The notes beneath the pieces are model-generated. The model was not told the origin of the DNA. It searched no databases and saw only the letters and a program-made list of their open reading frames with translations. Shown one piece after another: positions 25,828-35,937 of a DNA stretch of 64,000 nucleotides; the stretch's first letter is position 1, and the number at the start of each line of letters is the position of its first letter. The stretch spans positions 1,984,001-2,048,000 of the forward strand of contig CP060294.1 of assembly GCA_014302835.1 (NCBI GenBank), written 5' to 3'. This stretch comes from Pedobacter sp. PAMC26386. Lineage in GTDB: Bacteria; Bacteroidota; Bacteroidia; Sphingobacteriales; Sphingobacteriaceae. A program made the translations under genes and the position numbers.

Positions 25828-26310
25828 ATGGCGCTTTATAATTTACAAATCTCTGATGGCCAGATCAGCTTTCAGCCTAATCTGAGTTATCATACCAAAA
25901 TAAAAATATTTCTTGCAGGAATCTTTCTCTGTTTTGCAGTGGCCCCATTCCTGCCTATAGGATATGATGTAAAACGTATTCTATATCTTTTTGGAGGAGG
26001 ACTTTGCTGTTATGTTGCTTATGAATTTCTATTCCTGGCCAATGTAACGCTGATTTTTGATAGAGATACGCGTAAAGTGTACCGAAAGATTCCAGGAATC
26101 TACACGAAAACTTTGATGGACTTCGAAGAAATAAGGTTAGTGAATGATACTAGTTACGGTACATTAATGTATACCATTGGTGCTAAAAGTACACGTTTCA
26201 TCAAAAACTATCCGATTAGTGATTTCTTTTCAGACAATAAAAAAGGACAAAAAAAACAACTGGAATTCGAAACGACAATTCTGGAACCGTTAATGGAATT
26301 TGTGAAATAA
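25828..26310 (+). CDS. Two-TM membrane protein with a PH-like domain, partner of the previous gene
   Basis: 160 residues. Membrane hairpin at about 24-44 and 50-68, then NVTLIFDRDTRKVYRKIPGI and LMDFEEIRLVND, again a beta-strand pattern as in bPH-type proteins. The arrangement mirrors the 157-residue protein encoded just before it. Function unknown. It is followed by a short secreted-peptide-like frame and a bidirectional terminator. Confidence 0.5.
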   Translation: MALYNLQISDGQISFQPNLSYHTKIKIFLAGIFLCFAVAPFLPIGYDVKRILYLFGGGLCCYVAYEFLFLANVTLIFDRDTRKVYRKIPGIYTKTLMDFEEIRLVNDTSYGTLMYTIGAKSTRFIKNYPISDFFSDNKKGQKKQLEFETTILEPLMEFVK

Positions 26311-26479
26311 GCTAATCATTCTATTGCTGTTTGCCCTCAGTGCAGAGACATTCGCACAACAACCAGGAAAACAAGACACTACTAAAAAAGAAAAAACAAA
26401 GAATAGCAAAAAGTGGCCTAAAAAAACCAAAACCCATCACGCAAAAAAAACAGTACTGTCAAGCATACAGTTAAAATGA
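26306..26479 (+). pseudogene. Short secreted basic peptide frame lacking a normal start
   Basis: A frame overlapping the end of the previous gene reads LIILLLFALSAETFAQQ, a normal signal peptide core and cleavage site, then a Lys/Thr-rich stretch (KKEKTKNSKKWPKKTKTHH) to TGA at 26477-26479. Small Lys-rich exported proteins with this layout occur in Pedobacter. No ATG stands at the expected place (AAT AAG instead), and a +1 shift in the A8 run (about 26440) would give STVKHTVKMM at the end. It is either a relic or uses TTG 26324. Confidence 0.35.
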
Positions 26480-26497
26480 TGTAACAGGCCATTCTTT

Positions 26498-26535
26498 AAG
26501 AAATCAGAGATAACCACGCTTATCTCTGATTTCTT
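26498..26535. terminator. 16-bp perfect hairpin, bidirectional terminator
   Basis: Arms 26498-26513 and 26520-26535 are perfectly complementary around the loop ccacgc. It closes the operon of the two membrane proteins and faces the minus-strand gene ending at 26583. Confidence 0.8.
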
Positions 26536-26582
26536 AATACCAGATTTGACGTATCGCTATTAAAAAATCTCCCATCCATCTC

Positions 26583-27014
26583 CTAACTTTCATGACAAAG
26601 AAGAACACCGTGGTCTACTCTGATGGTGTTACTGGTGAAACCGAACAAAACATGTTTTTCCAATTTGATAGTGATCAATAAAGTATCAAACTTTTGAATA
26701 AACGGATGGTCAACATCTTTACCGTAAAGTTCTAAATCAATTGATTGATCAGAGTTGAAAATTGGTTTAAGTCCCAATTCAGTTTTTATACTCCTGCCAC
26801 CCCTTATTATCTCCAATACCGCATCTTTAATAGCCGATGAATCGCAGTTAACAAATGTGATTAAAGGTACCTGATAGTATTTTCTGTTTTGACAGTTTTT
26901 CATGATCCTATCTTCCTCTTTTTGATCATTGTAATAACTGTCTGTGGTTAGAATAAGTACTATAAAAGCACCAATACCTAGAAAAATAAACCCATATTTT
27001 TTAACCATCACCAA
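26583..27014 (-). CDS. Hypothetical signal-anchored protein
   Basis: 143 residues with an N-terminal hydrophobic anchor (about 6-24, YGFIFLGIGAFIVLIL) and a small extracytoplasmic domain containing three cysteines (NCQNRKYY, FVNCDSS, LLCHES). DGVD/KDVDHPFIQKFDTLLI-type strands indicate a beta domain. The family is not recognised. It is divergent from the amidohydrolase operon. Confidence 0.55.
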   Translation of the reverse strand: MVMVKKYGFIFLGIGAFIVLILTTDSYYNDQKEEDRIMKNCQNRKYYQVPLITFVNCDSSAIKDAVLEIIRGGRSIKTELGLKPIFNSDQSIDLELYGKDVDHPFIQKFDTLLITIKLEKHVLFGFTSNTIRVDHGVLLCHES

Positions 27015-27131
27015 GCCATAAAAATCCGCATTAAACCAAAGTGCTATTTACTGTAATTGTAATAAAGAAGTTATCAAACAAATCCAATACTAATTTATAT
27101 TATTTTTAACTGAATTAACCCCTAAACCATT

Positions 27132-30100
27132 ATGAAGAAAACCTTACTCGCCATTGCGCTGGTATTTTCTATTACCCACTTGTTTGCACAACAAACTACC
27201 TATCCTGTTAACGGTTCTTTTGACACAAGACCAGGTATGTTTGCTTTTACTAATGCAACAATCGTAGTAAATCCCAGCCAAACTCTATCCAATGCTACAC
27301 TCTTAATTAAAGGTCAAACTATTCAAGCCGTTGGTTCAGGTTTAGCCGTACCAAAAGGTTATGTAGTGATTGACCTGAAGGGTAAATTTATTTACCCTTC
27401 ACTGATTGATGCTTTTACCAGCTACGGTTTGCCAGAAGCTACTGTTCAACCTCGTGGAGCCCGTCAGTCTGTTTTTTTGTCTACAAAAAAAGGAGCTTAT
27501 GGATGGAATGAATCTATCAGACCTGAAACCTATGTGAAAAACATCTTTACTGTAGACAGTAAAAAGGCCGATGATTTACGTAAAGCAGGTTTCGGAAGTG
27601 TAAATGTAATTAGTCGCGATGGAATCGCACGCGGAATTTCTGCCGCTGTGACCTTAAATGAGGGAACTGATAACAATGTATTTCTGAAAGATCAGACCGC
27701 TGCAAACTATTCATTTAATAAGGGTACTTCATCAAATGATTACCCAACATCTTTAATGGGCTCTATCGCTTTACTGCGCCAGACTTATTATGATTCACAA
27801 TGGTATGGAAAACAAAAAGAGGAATACAACATCTCATTAGAAGAATTTGGAAAGCAACAAACCATCCCACAAATTTTTGAAGCTGATGGTTGGGCTAATA
27901 TTCTCCGCGCTGATAAAATTGGAAAAGAATTTGGGAAACAATATATCATCAAATCGAATGGTGATGAATACCAGCGCATTAATGAAGTTAAAGCAACAGG
28001 AGTGAGCTTAATTATTCCATTGGCCTTTCCTAAAGCTTATGATGTTGAAGATCCTTCTGAAGCGAGAAGCTTAACTCTCACACAAATGAAAGCCTGGGAA
28101 ATGGCTCCTTCAAACCCTGTCGCATTAGAAAAGGCAGGAATTAAATTTGCTTTAACATCTTTCGGCTTAGAGAATACCCGGGACTTCTGGGCAAATATTC
28201 GCCTTGCCATTGAAAATGGCTTGACTGAAAAACAGGCTTTACAATCAGTGACTGAAATCCCAGCCTCGCTTTTAGGCATCAGCGATAAAGTTGGTTCACT
28301 GGAAAAAGGTAAAATTGCCAACTTCTTGATTTCGTCAGATAACCTGTTTAAGAACGGGAATATAATTTTCGAGAACTGGGTTCAGGGAAGACGTTTCATC
28401 ATAAACAAAATTGACATAACGGATGTACGCGGTATCTATAATTTAAATATTGATGGTGTTGGTGCACTAACTTTAAAAATTACCGGAACATCTGGAGGTT
28501 CCACAGCTGCGATTGAAAGAACAGGTGCCGATAGTATTAAAACAACCTCTACTTTCACAAGAAATGGCGATTGGATTAGCATCAACTTCAATTTAAAGAA
28601 AAACCCTCAAGGTAATATTCGTTTAAGCGGATATTTAACTTCTGCAAGCCCACTATCATTTAAAGGCGAAGCCACACTTCCAGATGGAAAATCCGGAAGA
28701 TTTACTGCTACCTATAAAGATGCGGCAAAAGAAACACCTAAGAAAGAAGAACCAAAATCAACTTTAGCAAAGGGTTCAATCCTCTATCCTTTCGGTGCTT
28801 TCGGAAATGCAGAATTACCTAAACAAGAAACTGTTCTGATTAAAAATGCAACGATCTGGACTAACGAAAAAGAAGGTATCCTGAAAAATGCAGATATACT
28901 TTTAGAAAACGGAAAAATCAAAGCCGTGGGTCAGAATCTTGCGGCAGGCAATGCAAGAGTTATTGATGCAACGGGTAAACATGTAACTGCAGGTATTATT
29001 GATGAACACTCACATATTGCAGGCTCTGGTGGTATTAACGAAGGCGCGCAATCAGTTTCTGCTGAAGTTCGCATTGCTGATATTATCAATTCAGAAGATG
29101 TAAATATTTATCGCCAACTGGCCGGTGGTGTCACAACCTCTCATATTTTACATGGTTCGGCAAATCCAATTGGCGGTCAATCACAGCTAATCAAACTACG
29201 TTGGGGTAAAGCACCTGAAGAATTGAAATTTGCGGGAGCTGATGGCTTTATCAAATTTGCATTAGGTGAAAATGTTAAACAAAGTAATTTTGGTTCTGGT
29301 GCACGTTTTCCAGTAACCCGTATGGGAGTTGAGCAAACATTTGTTGATGAATTTACCCGCGCAAAGGAATATGAAAAAGCAATGACTGTTAAAGGAAACA
29401 GCGTACGCCGTGATTTAGAATTAGATGCAGTTGTAGAAATTTTAAAGAATAAACGCTTCATTACGTGTCACTCTTATGTACAGAGCGAAATTAACATGTT
29501 AATTCATGTTGCAGATAGCCTGGGCTTCAAAATCAATACCTTCACACATATTTTAGAAGGTTATAAAGTTGCAGACAAAATGAAAGCTCATGGTATAGCT
29601 GGTTCAACTTTTTCAGATTGGTGGGCATACAAAAATGAGGTAGCAGAAGCAATCCCTTATAATGGAAAAATCATGCATAATGTGGGTATTACTACTGCTT
29701 TCAACTCTGATGATGCAGAAATGGCTCGTCACTTAAACCAGGAAGCCGGTAAAGCTGTTTTATATGGTAATGTTCCTGAAGAAGATGCCTTGAAATTTGT
29801 AACCCTAAACCCAGCAAAAATGCTGCATATAGCTGATAAAGTTGGCAGTTTAAAACCTGGTAAAGATGCTGATGTAGTAATCTGGTCTGCTAATCCACTT
29901 TCTATTTATGCAAAAGCAGAGAAAACATTTGTAGATGGTATTGCTTATTGGGACTTAGAGAAAGATGCCTTGCAAATCAAAACTCAACAGACAGAAAAAG
30001 CACGTTTAATTCAAAAAATGTTAGAGAGCAAAAGCAGTGGTGCCAATACCCAACGTCCGCAGGGAAATACTCCCCGTCTTTATAATTGCGAAACTTTAGA

Positions 30101-30143
30101 AGATTATTCAGCAGAATTAAATGAATCAGAACATGCACACTAA
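27132..30143 (+). CDS. Exported amidohydrolase, tandem-domain protein
   Basis: 1003 residues with a signal peptide (ending LFAQ). Two amidohydrolase modules are visible. The first (about 35-430) has the usual beta frame (ATLLIKGQTIQAVG, GKFIYPSLIDAF) but no HxH, so it is not catalytic. The second (about 570-970) has the metal site: DEHSHI (His626, His628), TCHSY (His780), FTHI (His806) and NSDDAE (Asp860), and ends PGKDADVVIWSANPL. Bacteroidota proteins of this type are annotated as imidazolonepropionase-like or dipeptidase-like hydrolases; the substrate is unknown. It overlaps the next gene by 23 bp. Confidence 0.9.
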   Translation: MKKTLLAIALVFSITHLFAQQTTYPVNGSFDTRPGMFAFTNATIVVNPSQTLSNATLLIKGQTIQAVGSGLAVPKGYVVIDLKGKFIYPSLIDAFTSYGLPEATVQPRGARQSVFLSTKKGAYGWNESIRPETYVKNIFTVDSKKADDLRKAGFGSVNVISRDGIARGISAAVTLNEGTDNNVFLKDQTAANYSFNKGTSSNDYPTSLMGSIALLRQTYYDSQWYGKQKEEYNISLEEFGKQQTIPQIFEADGWANILRADKIGKEFGKQYIIKSNGDEYQRINEVKATGVSLIIPLAFPKAYDVEDPSEARSLTLTQMKAWEMAPSNPVALEKAGIKFALTSFGLENTRDFWANIRLAIENGLTEKQALQSVTEIPASLLGISDKVGSLEKGKIANFLISSDNLFKNGNIIFENWVQGRRFIINKIDITDVRGIYNLNIDGVGALTLKITGTSGGSTAAIERTGADSIKTTSTFTRNGDWISINFNLKKNPQGNIRLSGYLTSASPLSFKGEATLPDGKSGRFTATYKDAAKETPKKEEPKSTLAKGSILYPFGAFGNAELPKQETVLIKNATIWTNEKEGILKNADILLENGKIKAVGQNLAAGNARVIDATGKHVTAGIIDEHSHIAGSGGINEGAQSVSAEVRIADIINSEDVNIYRQLAGGVTTSHILHGSANPIGGQSQLIKLRWGKAPEELKFAGADGFIKFALGENVKQSNFGSGARFPVTRMGVEQTFVDEFTRAKEYEKAMTVKGNSVRRDLELDAVVEILKNKRFITCHSYVQSEINMLIHVADSLGFKINTFTHILEGYKVADKMKAHGIAGSTFSDWWAYKNEVAEAIPYNGKIMHNVGITTAFNSDDAEMARHLNQEAGKAVLYGNVPEEDALKFVTLNPAKMLHIADKVGSLKPGKDADVVIWSANPLSIYAKAEKTFVDGIAYWDLEKDALQIKTQQTEKARLIQKMLESKSSGANTQRPQGNTPRLYNCETLEDYSAELNESEHAH

Positions 30144-31455
30144 TATCAAAACATATATTTTTAGTCTGACACTATCGACATCGAGCCTGGTGTCATTCGC
30201 ACAGGCTAATATATCACCAGCGAAAAAACAAAGCCAGAACATAGCTATTACAGGTGCCACAATCCATACTGGAAATGGTACAGTGATTGAGAATGGAACT
30301 CTTCTTTTTGGAAATGGCAAAATTATAGACGTAAGCGCTAATGGACGGGTTCCTCAAGGAGATGTCAAGCAGATTAATGCGAGTGGGAAACACGTTTACC
30401 CTGGCTTTATTGCAGCGACAACAAACTTAGGACTAACAGAAATTGAAGCCGTAAAAGCAACGCTTGATTTTTCAGAGATTGGTGATTACAATTCGCACAT
30501 CCGTTCTATTGTTGCCTACAATACAGATTCAAAAGTACCTGCAACTTTACGCAGTAATGGTATATTACTTGCACAGCCTACTCCACGAGGTGGAACAATT
30601 TCAGGCAGTTCGTCAGTAGTGCAGCTTGATGCATGGAACTGGGAAGATGCCTCTATTAAAACCGATGATGCCATGCATATGGCCTGGCCGGTTACGCCCC
30701 GCTCCAGAGAAGGTTTTGGTGGGGTCAACAGGGCTCAGGGCTCACCAGAAATTCTTGCAGAACGTACTCAGAATGCCACTAATCAGTTGACGTCTTTCTT
30801 CGCTGAAGCCAAAGCTTATTCAGAAATGGGTAAACCAGAAGTTATCAATACCCGTTTCGAGGCAATGAAGCCAGTCTTTACAGGTAAAGAAAAATTGTTT
30901 ATTGAAGCAGATAAGCAGAAGGATATTCTTGCAGCGGTTAACTTTGCAAAGAAATTCGGGATTACCCCGGTAATTACTGGTGCTGATGAGGCTTATTTAG
31001 TAATTGACTTTTTAAAAGAGAATCATATTACTGTAATCGTTAAACAACCGCATGCATTACCCACCAATAATGATGATGACGTAAATATGCCTTATAAAAA
31101 TGCTGCTATTCTGGCCAATGCAGGTTTAAATGTTGTTTTAAGTATAGACGGTTATTGGCAACAGCGCAATTTACCTTTTATGGCGGGAACAGTTACTGCA
31201 TGGGGACTGGATAAAGAAAAGGCTTTATCAACCATCACGCTTAATGCTGCAAAAGCGATGGGTGTAGATCAAACCACAGGAAGTATTGAAGTGGGAAAAG
31301 ATGCTACTTTTTTCATCTCTAATGGCGATGCATTGGATATGAAAACGAATAAAGTTGAGCAGGCTTTTATACAGGGAAGAGATATCAACCTGGATAATTT
31401 GCATAAACAACTCGACAAAAAATTCAGCGATAAATACGCCGCCGATAAAAAATAG
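30121..31455 (+). CDS. Exported amidohydrolase-fold protein without metal ligands
   Basis: 444 residues with a signal peptide (ending VSFAQ) and an amidohydrolase frame: ITGATIHTGNGTVIENG at the start, GKHVYPGFIAATTNLGL where active members have DxHxH, and GSIEVGKDATFFISNGDAL near the end. The metal-binding His residues are missing, so it is most likely a non-catalytic partner of the larger enzyme encoded just before it; the 23-bp overlap shows translational coupling. The same degenerate frame is the N-terminal half of the larger protein. Confidence 0.85.
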   Translation: MNQNMHTNIKTYIFSLTLSTSSLVSFAQANISPAKKQSQNIAITGATIHTGNGTVIENGTLLFGNGKIIDVSANGRVPQGDVKQINASGKHVYPGFIAATTNLGLTEIEAVKATLDFSEIGDYNSHIRSIVAYNTDSKVPATLRSNGILLAQPTPRGGTISGSSSVVQLDAWNWEDASIKTDDAMHMAWPVTPRSREGFGGVNRAQGSPEILAERTQNATNQLTSFFAEAKAYSEMGKPEVINTRFEAMKPVFTGKEKLFIEADKQKDILAAVNFAKKFGITPVITGADEAYLVIDFLKENHITVIVKQPHALPTNNDDDVNMPYKNAAILANAGLNVVLSIDGYWQQRNLPFMAGTVTAWGLDKEKALSTITLNAAKAMGVDQTTGSIEVGKDATFFISNGDALDMKTNKVEQAFIQGRDINLDNLHKQLDKKFSDKYAADKK

Positions 31456-31496
31456 GAACAACTAATATTTCACTTGCTATTTCTTAAGTTTACAAA

Positions 31497-31601
31497 ATGA
31501 CATCAAAAAAACCAGGGCCGAATCTTGGAGTAACAGGATTACTGATCCTCCTTTTTTCATCCTGTATATCCAGACTGTCAAGATCCGAATTAGTGGGGTA
31601 A
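31497..31601 (+). pseudogene. Short lipoprotein N-terminus, probable relic
   Basis: ATG 31497-31499 opens a 34-residue frame with a lipoprotein signal (LLILLFSSCISRL) that stops soon after SELVG. Many small Bacteroidota lipoproteins continue ELVGTY at this place, so the piece looks like the leader of a truncated gene. It follows the amidohydrolase operon and precedes a terminator. Confidence 0.35.
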
Positions 31602-31654
31602 TCAAAAAACGCTTTCGAAGTAATCACTTATGCAATAAGACACTGGAACAGCAT

Positions 31655-31690
31655 AAAAAGCCTGCATATCATAACGATAGCAGGCTTTTT
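31655..31690. terminator. Bidirectional terminator of the PUL operon
   Basis: aaaaagcctgc (31655-31665) pairs with gcaggcttttt (31680-31690), giving T5 tracts for both directions. It ends the minus-strand PUL operon (GH3 stop at 31730) and the plus-strand amidohydrolase operon. Confidence 0.85.
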
Positions 31691-31729
31691 GTCCTTTGTT
31701 CAAGGTATCAATAAAATATAAACTAATAT

Positions 31730-34456
31730 TTACTGAACCACCTTTAAAGTATCTTTTAGGATCAATTCTTTACTAGAAGATCCAATCATTATCCTAAAAT
31801 CTCCTGGCTCTATCACTGTTTTCATCTCTGCATTTAACATCTTCAGCATTTCTGGCTTAATTTCAAATGAAACCCGCTGAGTTTCTCCAGCTTTCAGTTT
31901 AATCCGTTTAAAGTCTTTCAATTCCAATACTGGTCTTGCTACACTGGATAGCAGATCACGAACATACAATTGCACCACTTCTTCTCCTGCATAAATCCCT
32001 GTGTTGCTTAAAGTAAAACTTGCTGTTACCTGTTCCGTTGCCTTCATCATTTTTTTACTCAGTTTAAGATCCTTGTAATCAAAATGGGTATAACTCAAAC
32101 CAAAACCAAATGGAAAAAGAGGTTCACCACTCAAATTATTATAATCATCTCCTCTGCCTGTTGGTTTATGATTATAGACTAAAGGCAATTGCGATTCATG
32201 GACAGGGTAGGTAATTGGTAAACGACCTGCTGGATTATAATCACCAAATAAAGTCTCCGCTACTGCATTTCCACCTTCTTCACCGGAATACCAGATATTC
32301 AAAACTGCCGCTGCATCAGCAAGCCAGTTATCCATAGTGATTGCACTACCTCCAACCAGTAAAACAACAACAGGTTTTCCCGATTTCTCCATTGCCCGAA
32401 TCAGTTTTTCCTGGTTACCTGGTAAATTCAGTAAAGCGCGATCCTGAAATTCACCTTCTTTTATTCCTGCAGCAACAACAATTACATCTGCATTTTCTGC
32501 AAGTTTAACCGCTTCAGCCAGTTCTTTGTCTTGCTGGTCAACTATTCCATAATTCCAGATCAGTTTAATATGTGCGTTCCCTTTAGGTTCTTTAAATTCT
32601 ATGCGGATTGCATATTTTTGCTGCTGATTAAAAAGAAATGGTTTTAAACTGGTATGATAAGAACGTTTTTCCCACTGGTCTATAAATAATTGACCATCCA
32701 GATAAAGCCTGAAACCATCATTTCCTTCCAGGCCAATCTGATAGGTTCCAGATTCAGGAGCTGTAATCTCCCCTTTCCAGCTGATGGAATATTGATCTTT
32801 TTCCAGACGTTTGTCTGGAGCTGACAATGTCCACATGAAATCTATTCCTTTATCTATTCTGCTAAAAACCGGAGTACCGCTTAAAGTTAGATTATCAAAG
32901 TATTCAGCAAACAGACCATGAGCGGTATCAGCTTTTAAAAACTGTTGGGCAACCGGAACATATAACAATGGACTACGGCTACTTCCTTTACTGTAGCCGA
33001 CATTAACCTGATCGCCAGCGCGTTTTTTCAGTCCTTCAACAATATTAGTTTTACCATTACCTGTACCACTATATCCACCCAAACGTGCTTCAACGGCATC
33101 TTCACCAACTACCAAAATATTTTTAATCCGCTTTAATGGTAAAACCGAATGCTCATTTTTCAATAAAACAAATGATTGTAAAGCCGCCTGTTTAGCGATC
33201 GCTTTATGGCTTTGATCATTTAAAGCCTTTTCTGCTTCCTCTTCAGAAACATAAGGATGTTCAAAAAGGCCGAGTTCAAATTTAGCTCTCAAAACTCTTG
33301 ACACCGCATCGTCTATTCGTTTTTTCGGGATTGAGCCATCCAAAAAAGGTGTAATAAACAGTTTATAATGGTCATATTCTGTTTGAAAAATGACATCCAG
33401 TCCTGCTGTAATTGCCTGTCTTGTCGCATCAGCATAACCAGCAGAAGTATAATGCAAAACATTAGAACCACCCACTGCACCTGCATCGGAAATAACAAAA
33501 CCTTTAAAACCCCATTCTGTCTTTAACTTTTGAGTCAACAGATAGGTACTGGAAGTAGCGGGCGTACCATTTACAGTATTATAAGCAGTCATCAGTGATC
33601 TGCTTTTACCCTGCTGTATTGCCGTTTTAAATGGAGGGAAGTAAATTTCTTCCAATAACCGCTCATCGTAATGAATTGGATAGCTATCTCTTCCGCCATC
33701 ACCCACATTTGCAACAAAATGCTTTGGCGTCGTAATTATATTCTGTTTTTCAAATGCACTGACAAAAGCCAGTCCCATTTGGGCAGAAAGAAATGGATCT
33801 TCCCCGTAAGTTTCCTCTGTACGTCCCCAACGTACATCAGAAACGATATTAACCACGGGTGTTAGAATATCTCTGATTCCTCGTACTTTGGTTTCCTGTG
33901 CAATTGCAGTGGCCACCTGCCTCATCATCAAAGTATCAAAGCTAGCAGCCAGACCAATTGATTGAGGAAAAGCGGTAGCACCTTGTCTAACTAATCCGTG
34001 AAGCGCCTCATCAAACGCAATGATAGGAATCCCCAAGCGGGTTTCCTTTACAAAATATTGCTGTATGGCATTGATTTTTTTGGCCAGTGTATGCGCATTT
34101 TCCTGCGTATTGTAACTCAGCATCTGCCCTGCTCCGCCACCCCCTTGAGAAACTGCACTGACTTGTAATCCGAAAATACCATTTTGATAACGGTTCTTGT
34201 CTACCCCATCCAAATCACCGGGAATCATAAAAAGCTGCCAGAATTTTTCTTCTGGGGTCATTCTCGATAACAGATCACTAACTCTCGCTTCAATCTTTGC
34301 AGCAGGATTCTTATATACAGGTTCTGTTTTGACGTGGCTTCTGCTCTTTGCTGTGTTTTTCACTCCTTTACTATCCGCATTAGCCATTACAACAGTACTT
34401 AGCATCGCAAACAGAACGGGTAATAAGATAGTTTTGGTAAGTATATATTTCATCAA
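31730..34456 (-). CDS. Glycoside hydrolase family 3 beta-glucosidase with PA14 domain
   Basis: 908 residues with a signal peptide. The GH3 N-terminal barrel has GIPIIAFDEALHG (about 142-154), RWGRTEETYGEDPFL, TPKHFVAN (Lys245-His246) and the nucleophile in FVISDAGAV (Asp324). The second GH3 domain is split by a PA14 module (about 530-650: LFAEYFDNLTLSGTP, WKGEITAPESGTYQIGLEGN) that binds sugar, and the fibronectin-III-like C-terminal domain ends the protein. It removes terminal beta-linked glucose or xylose units. It is the last gene of the PUL operon, 30 bp after the fucosidase. Confidence 0.95.
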   Translation of the reverse strand: MMKYILTKTILLPVLFAMLSTVVMANADSKGVKNTAKSRSHVKTEPVYKNPAAKIEARVSDLLSRMTPEEKFWQLFMIPGDLDGVDKNRYQNGIFGLQVSAVSQGGGGAGQMLSYNTQENAHTLAKKINAIQQYFVKETRLGIPIIAFDEALHGLVRQGATAFPQSIGLAASFDTLMMRQVATAIAQETKVRGIRDILTPVVNIVSDVRWGRTEETYGEDPFLSAQMGLAFVSAFEKQNIITTPKHFVANVGDGGRDSYPIHYDERLLEEIYFPPFKTAIQQGKSRSLMTAYNTVNGTPATSSTYLLTQKLKTEWGFKGFVISDAGAVGGSNVLHYTSAGYADATRQAITAGLDVIFQTEYDHYKLFITPFLDGSIPKKRIDDAVSRVLRAKFELGLFEHPYVSEEEAEKALNDQSHKAIAKQAALQSFVLLKNEHSVLPLKRIKNILVVGEDAVEARLGGYSGTGNGKTNIVEGLKKRAGDQVNVGYSKGSSRSPLLYVPVAQQFLKADTAHGLFAEYFDNLTLSGTPVFSRIDKGIDFMWTLSAPDKRLEKDQYSISWKGEITAPESGTYQIGLEGNDGFRLYLDGQLFIDQWEKRSYHTSLKPFLFNQQQKYAIRIEFKEPKGNAHIKLIWNYGIVDQQDKELAEAVKLAENADVIVVAAGIKEGEFQDRALLNLPGNQEKLIRAMEKSGKPVVVLLVGGSAITMDNWLADAAAVLNIWYSGEEGGNAVAETLFGDYNPAGRLPITYPVHESQLPLVYNHKPTGRGDDYNNLSGEPLFPFGFGLSYTHFDYKDLKLSKKMMKATEQVTASFTLSNTGIYAGEEVVQLYVRDLLSSVARPVLELKDFKRIKLKAGETQRVSFEIKPEMLKMLNAEMKTVIEPGDFRIMIGSSSKELILKDTLKVVQ

Positions 34457-34485
34457 TCAAATTTTAAGAATAAGACCTGTAATTA

Positions 34486-35919
34486 TTAATTGTCACGAGT
34501 AAATTCAAGTGCTACTGCAATTTCGGTTCCCGGTAAATCACCTGGCAATTCTACTGTAGTTTTTCCATCTATAGCACTCCATTTTAATTTCTTGCCTGAA
34601 GATACCAATTTAACAATTGCTCCTTTTTTCGGCAGATTTCCTATCCAGCTAATTGTTTTAACTGGATATTCTCCCTCTTTCAGACAGTAAATAGCAAATA
34701 TCGTTTTGCCATCTTTACTTTGCGTAAACCAGGTTTGCCCGCTCTGATAGTTTTTAGTAATCCTGGTATTATAAATAGCTTTACCATTTTTAGAAGTCCA
34801 CTGGCCAATTGCATTCAGTTGAGCGACCACTTCATCAGGTAATGTACCGTCAGGCTTAGGTCCAACCCCTAAAAGTAAACTTCCTCCTTTGGCTACAATT
34901 TCCACTAATTTATTGATAACTACACCAGCTTGTTTATATTGATCATTGGGTACAAATCCCCATGCCCCACCCAATGTCATACAACTTTCCCATGGATGGT
35001 TTAACTGTGTGTCTGGAATCTTTTGTTCTGGTGTCTGATAGTTCTCATATGGCCCGTGCACAGTTCTGTCTACCATCAGTAAACCAGGTTGTGCTTTTCT
35101 TGCCATTCGGGCGATTTTAGGCATATCAATATCCTGACTCCATTTTGGAACAGGAGCACCCCAGGAGAGTACTTCTTCATTTACAGTTTCCAATGGTCTG
35201 ACCCAGCCCCCATCCAGCCATAAAATATCGATACTACCGTAACGAGTCATCAATTCAGAAAGCTGGTTAAAAGTATAGTTTTTGAACTGGTTCCATCTCC
35301 ACTGATTTTTTTTAATGTCATAATTGTTATTACGATCGGGGGTTGCATATTTAGACCACCAGTAATATTGGGAGTGCCAGTCTGGTTTAGAGAAATAAGC
35401 ACCAATCATAAAGCCTTCTTTTCTAAAAGCATCAAAAACATATTTGGCAACATCTGCTTTTGGATTGTTGGCAAATGGACCTTTTGCGATACTAAAATCA
35501 GATTCTTTGGTATCAAACATCGCAAAACCATCATGGTGTTTTGTGGTAAAAACAAGGTATTTCATTCCCGCACTTTCACCTGCTTTGGCCCATTGTCCGG
35601 GGTTAAAATTAACAGGATTAAATTCTTTATTTAAATCCCAGTACCATTTTTTATAAGTATCATAAGTCAATGTACTATCGCGGTCTATCCAGTCTTCAGA
35701 ACAGATTGACCAGGATTCAATTACACCGGGTACTGCATAAAGCCCCCAATGTACAATCATACCAAATTTCTTATCCTGCCAGTTATCTAGCTTTTGCTTT
35801 ACCTGCGGGTCTGATGGCCATTCATAAACAGTTGATTGTTGATGAACACCATTTTCTTGTGCAATAACTTTACCCAAAGCAAAAATCAGCAGTGCTGCAA
35901 TTATAAATTCTCTTTTCAT
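34486..35919 (-). CDS. Glycoside hydrolase family 29 alpha-L-fucosidase
   Basis: 477 residues with a signal peptide (ending KVIAQ). The GH29 features are KFGMIVHWGLYAVPG, TTKHHDGFAMFDTKESDF (His128-His129), a WWSKYA region and the nucleophile in DILWLDGGW (Asp236). The C-terminal part has LLLGVGPKPDGTLP and a beta-sandwich. It cleaves alpha-linked fucose from plant or algal glycans. The gene lies between SusD and GH3 in the PUL; a hairpin with T tract just upstream (35938-35964) may lower its expression relative to SusC/SusD. Confidence 0.95.
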   Translation of the reverse strand: MKREFIIAALLIFALGKVIAQENGVHQQSTVYEWPSDPQVKQKLDNWQDKKFGMIVHWGLYAVPGVIESWSICSEDWIDRDSTLTYDTYKKWYWDLNKEFNPVNFNPGQWAKAGESAGMKYLVFTTKHHDGFAMFDTKESDFSIAKGPFANNPKADVAKYVFDAFRKEGFMIGAYFSKPDWHSQYYWWSKYATPDRNNNYDIKKNQWRWNQFKNYTFNQLSELMTRYGSIDILWLDGGWVRPLETVNEEVLSWGAPVPKWSQDIDMPKIARMARKAQPGLLMVDRTVHGPYENYQTPEQKIPDTQLNHPWESCMTLGGAWGFVPNDQYKQAGVVINKLVEIVAKGGSLLLGVGPKPDGTLPDEVVAQLNAIGQWTSKNGKAIYNTRITKNYQSGQTWFTQSKDGKTIFAIYCLKEGEYPVKTISWIGNLPKKGAIVKLVSSGKKLKWSAIDGKTTVELPGDLPGTEIAVALEFTRDN

Positions 35920-35937
35920 TCTTAGTGGATATAAAAA

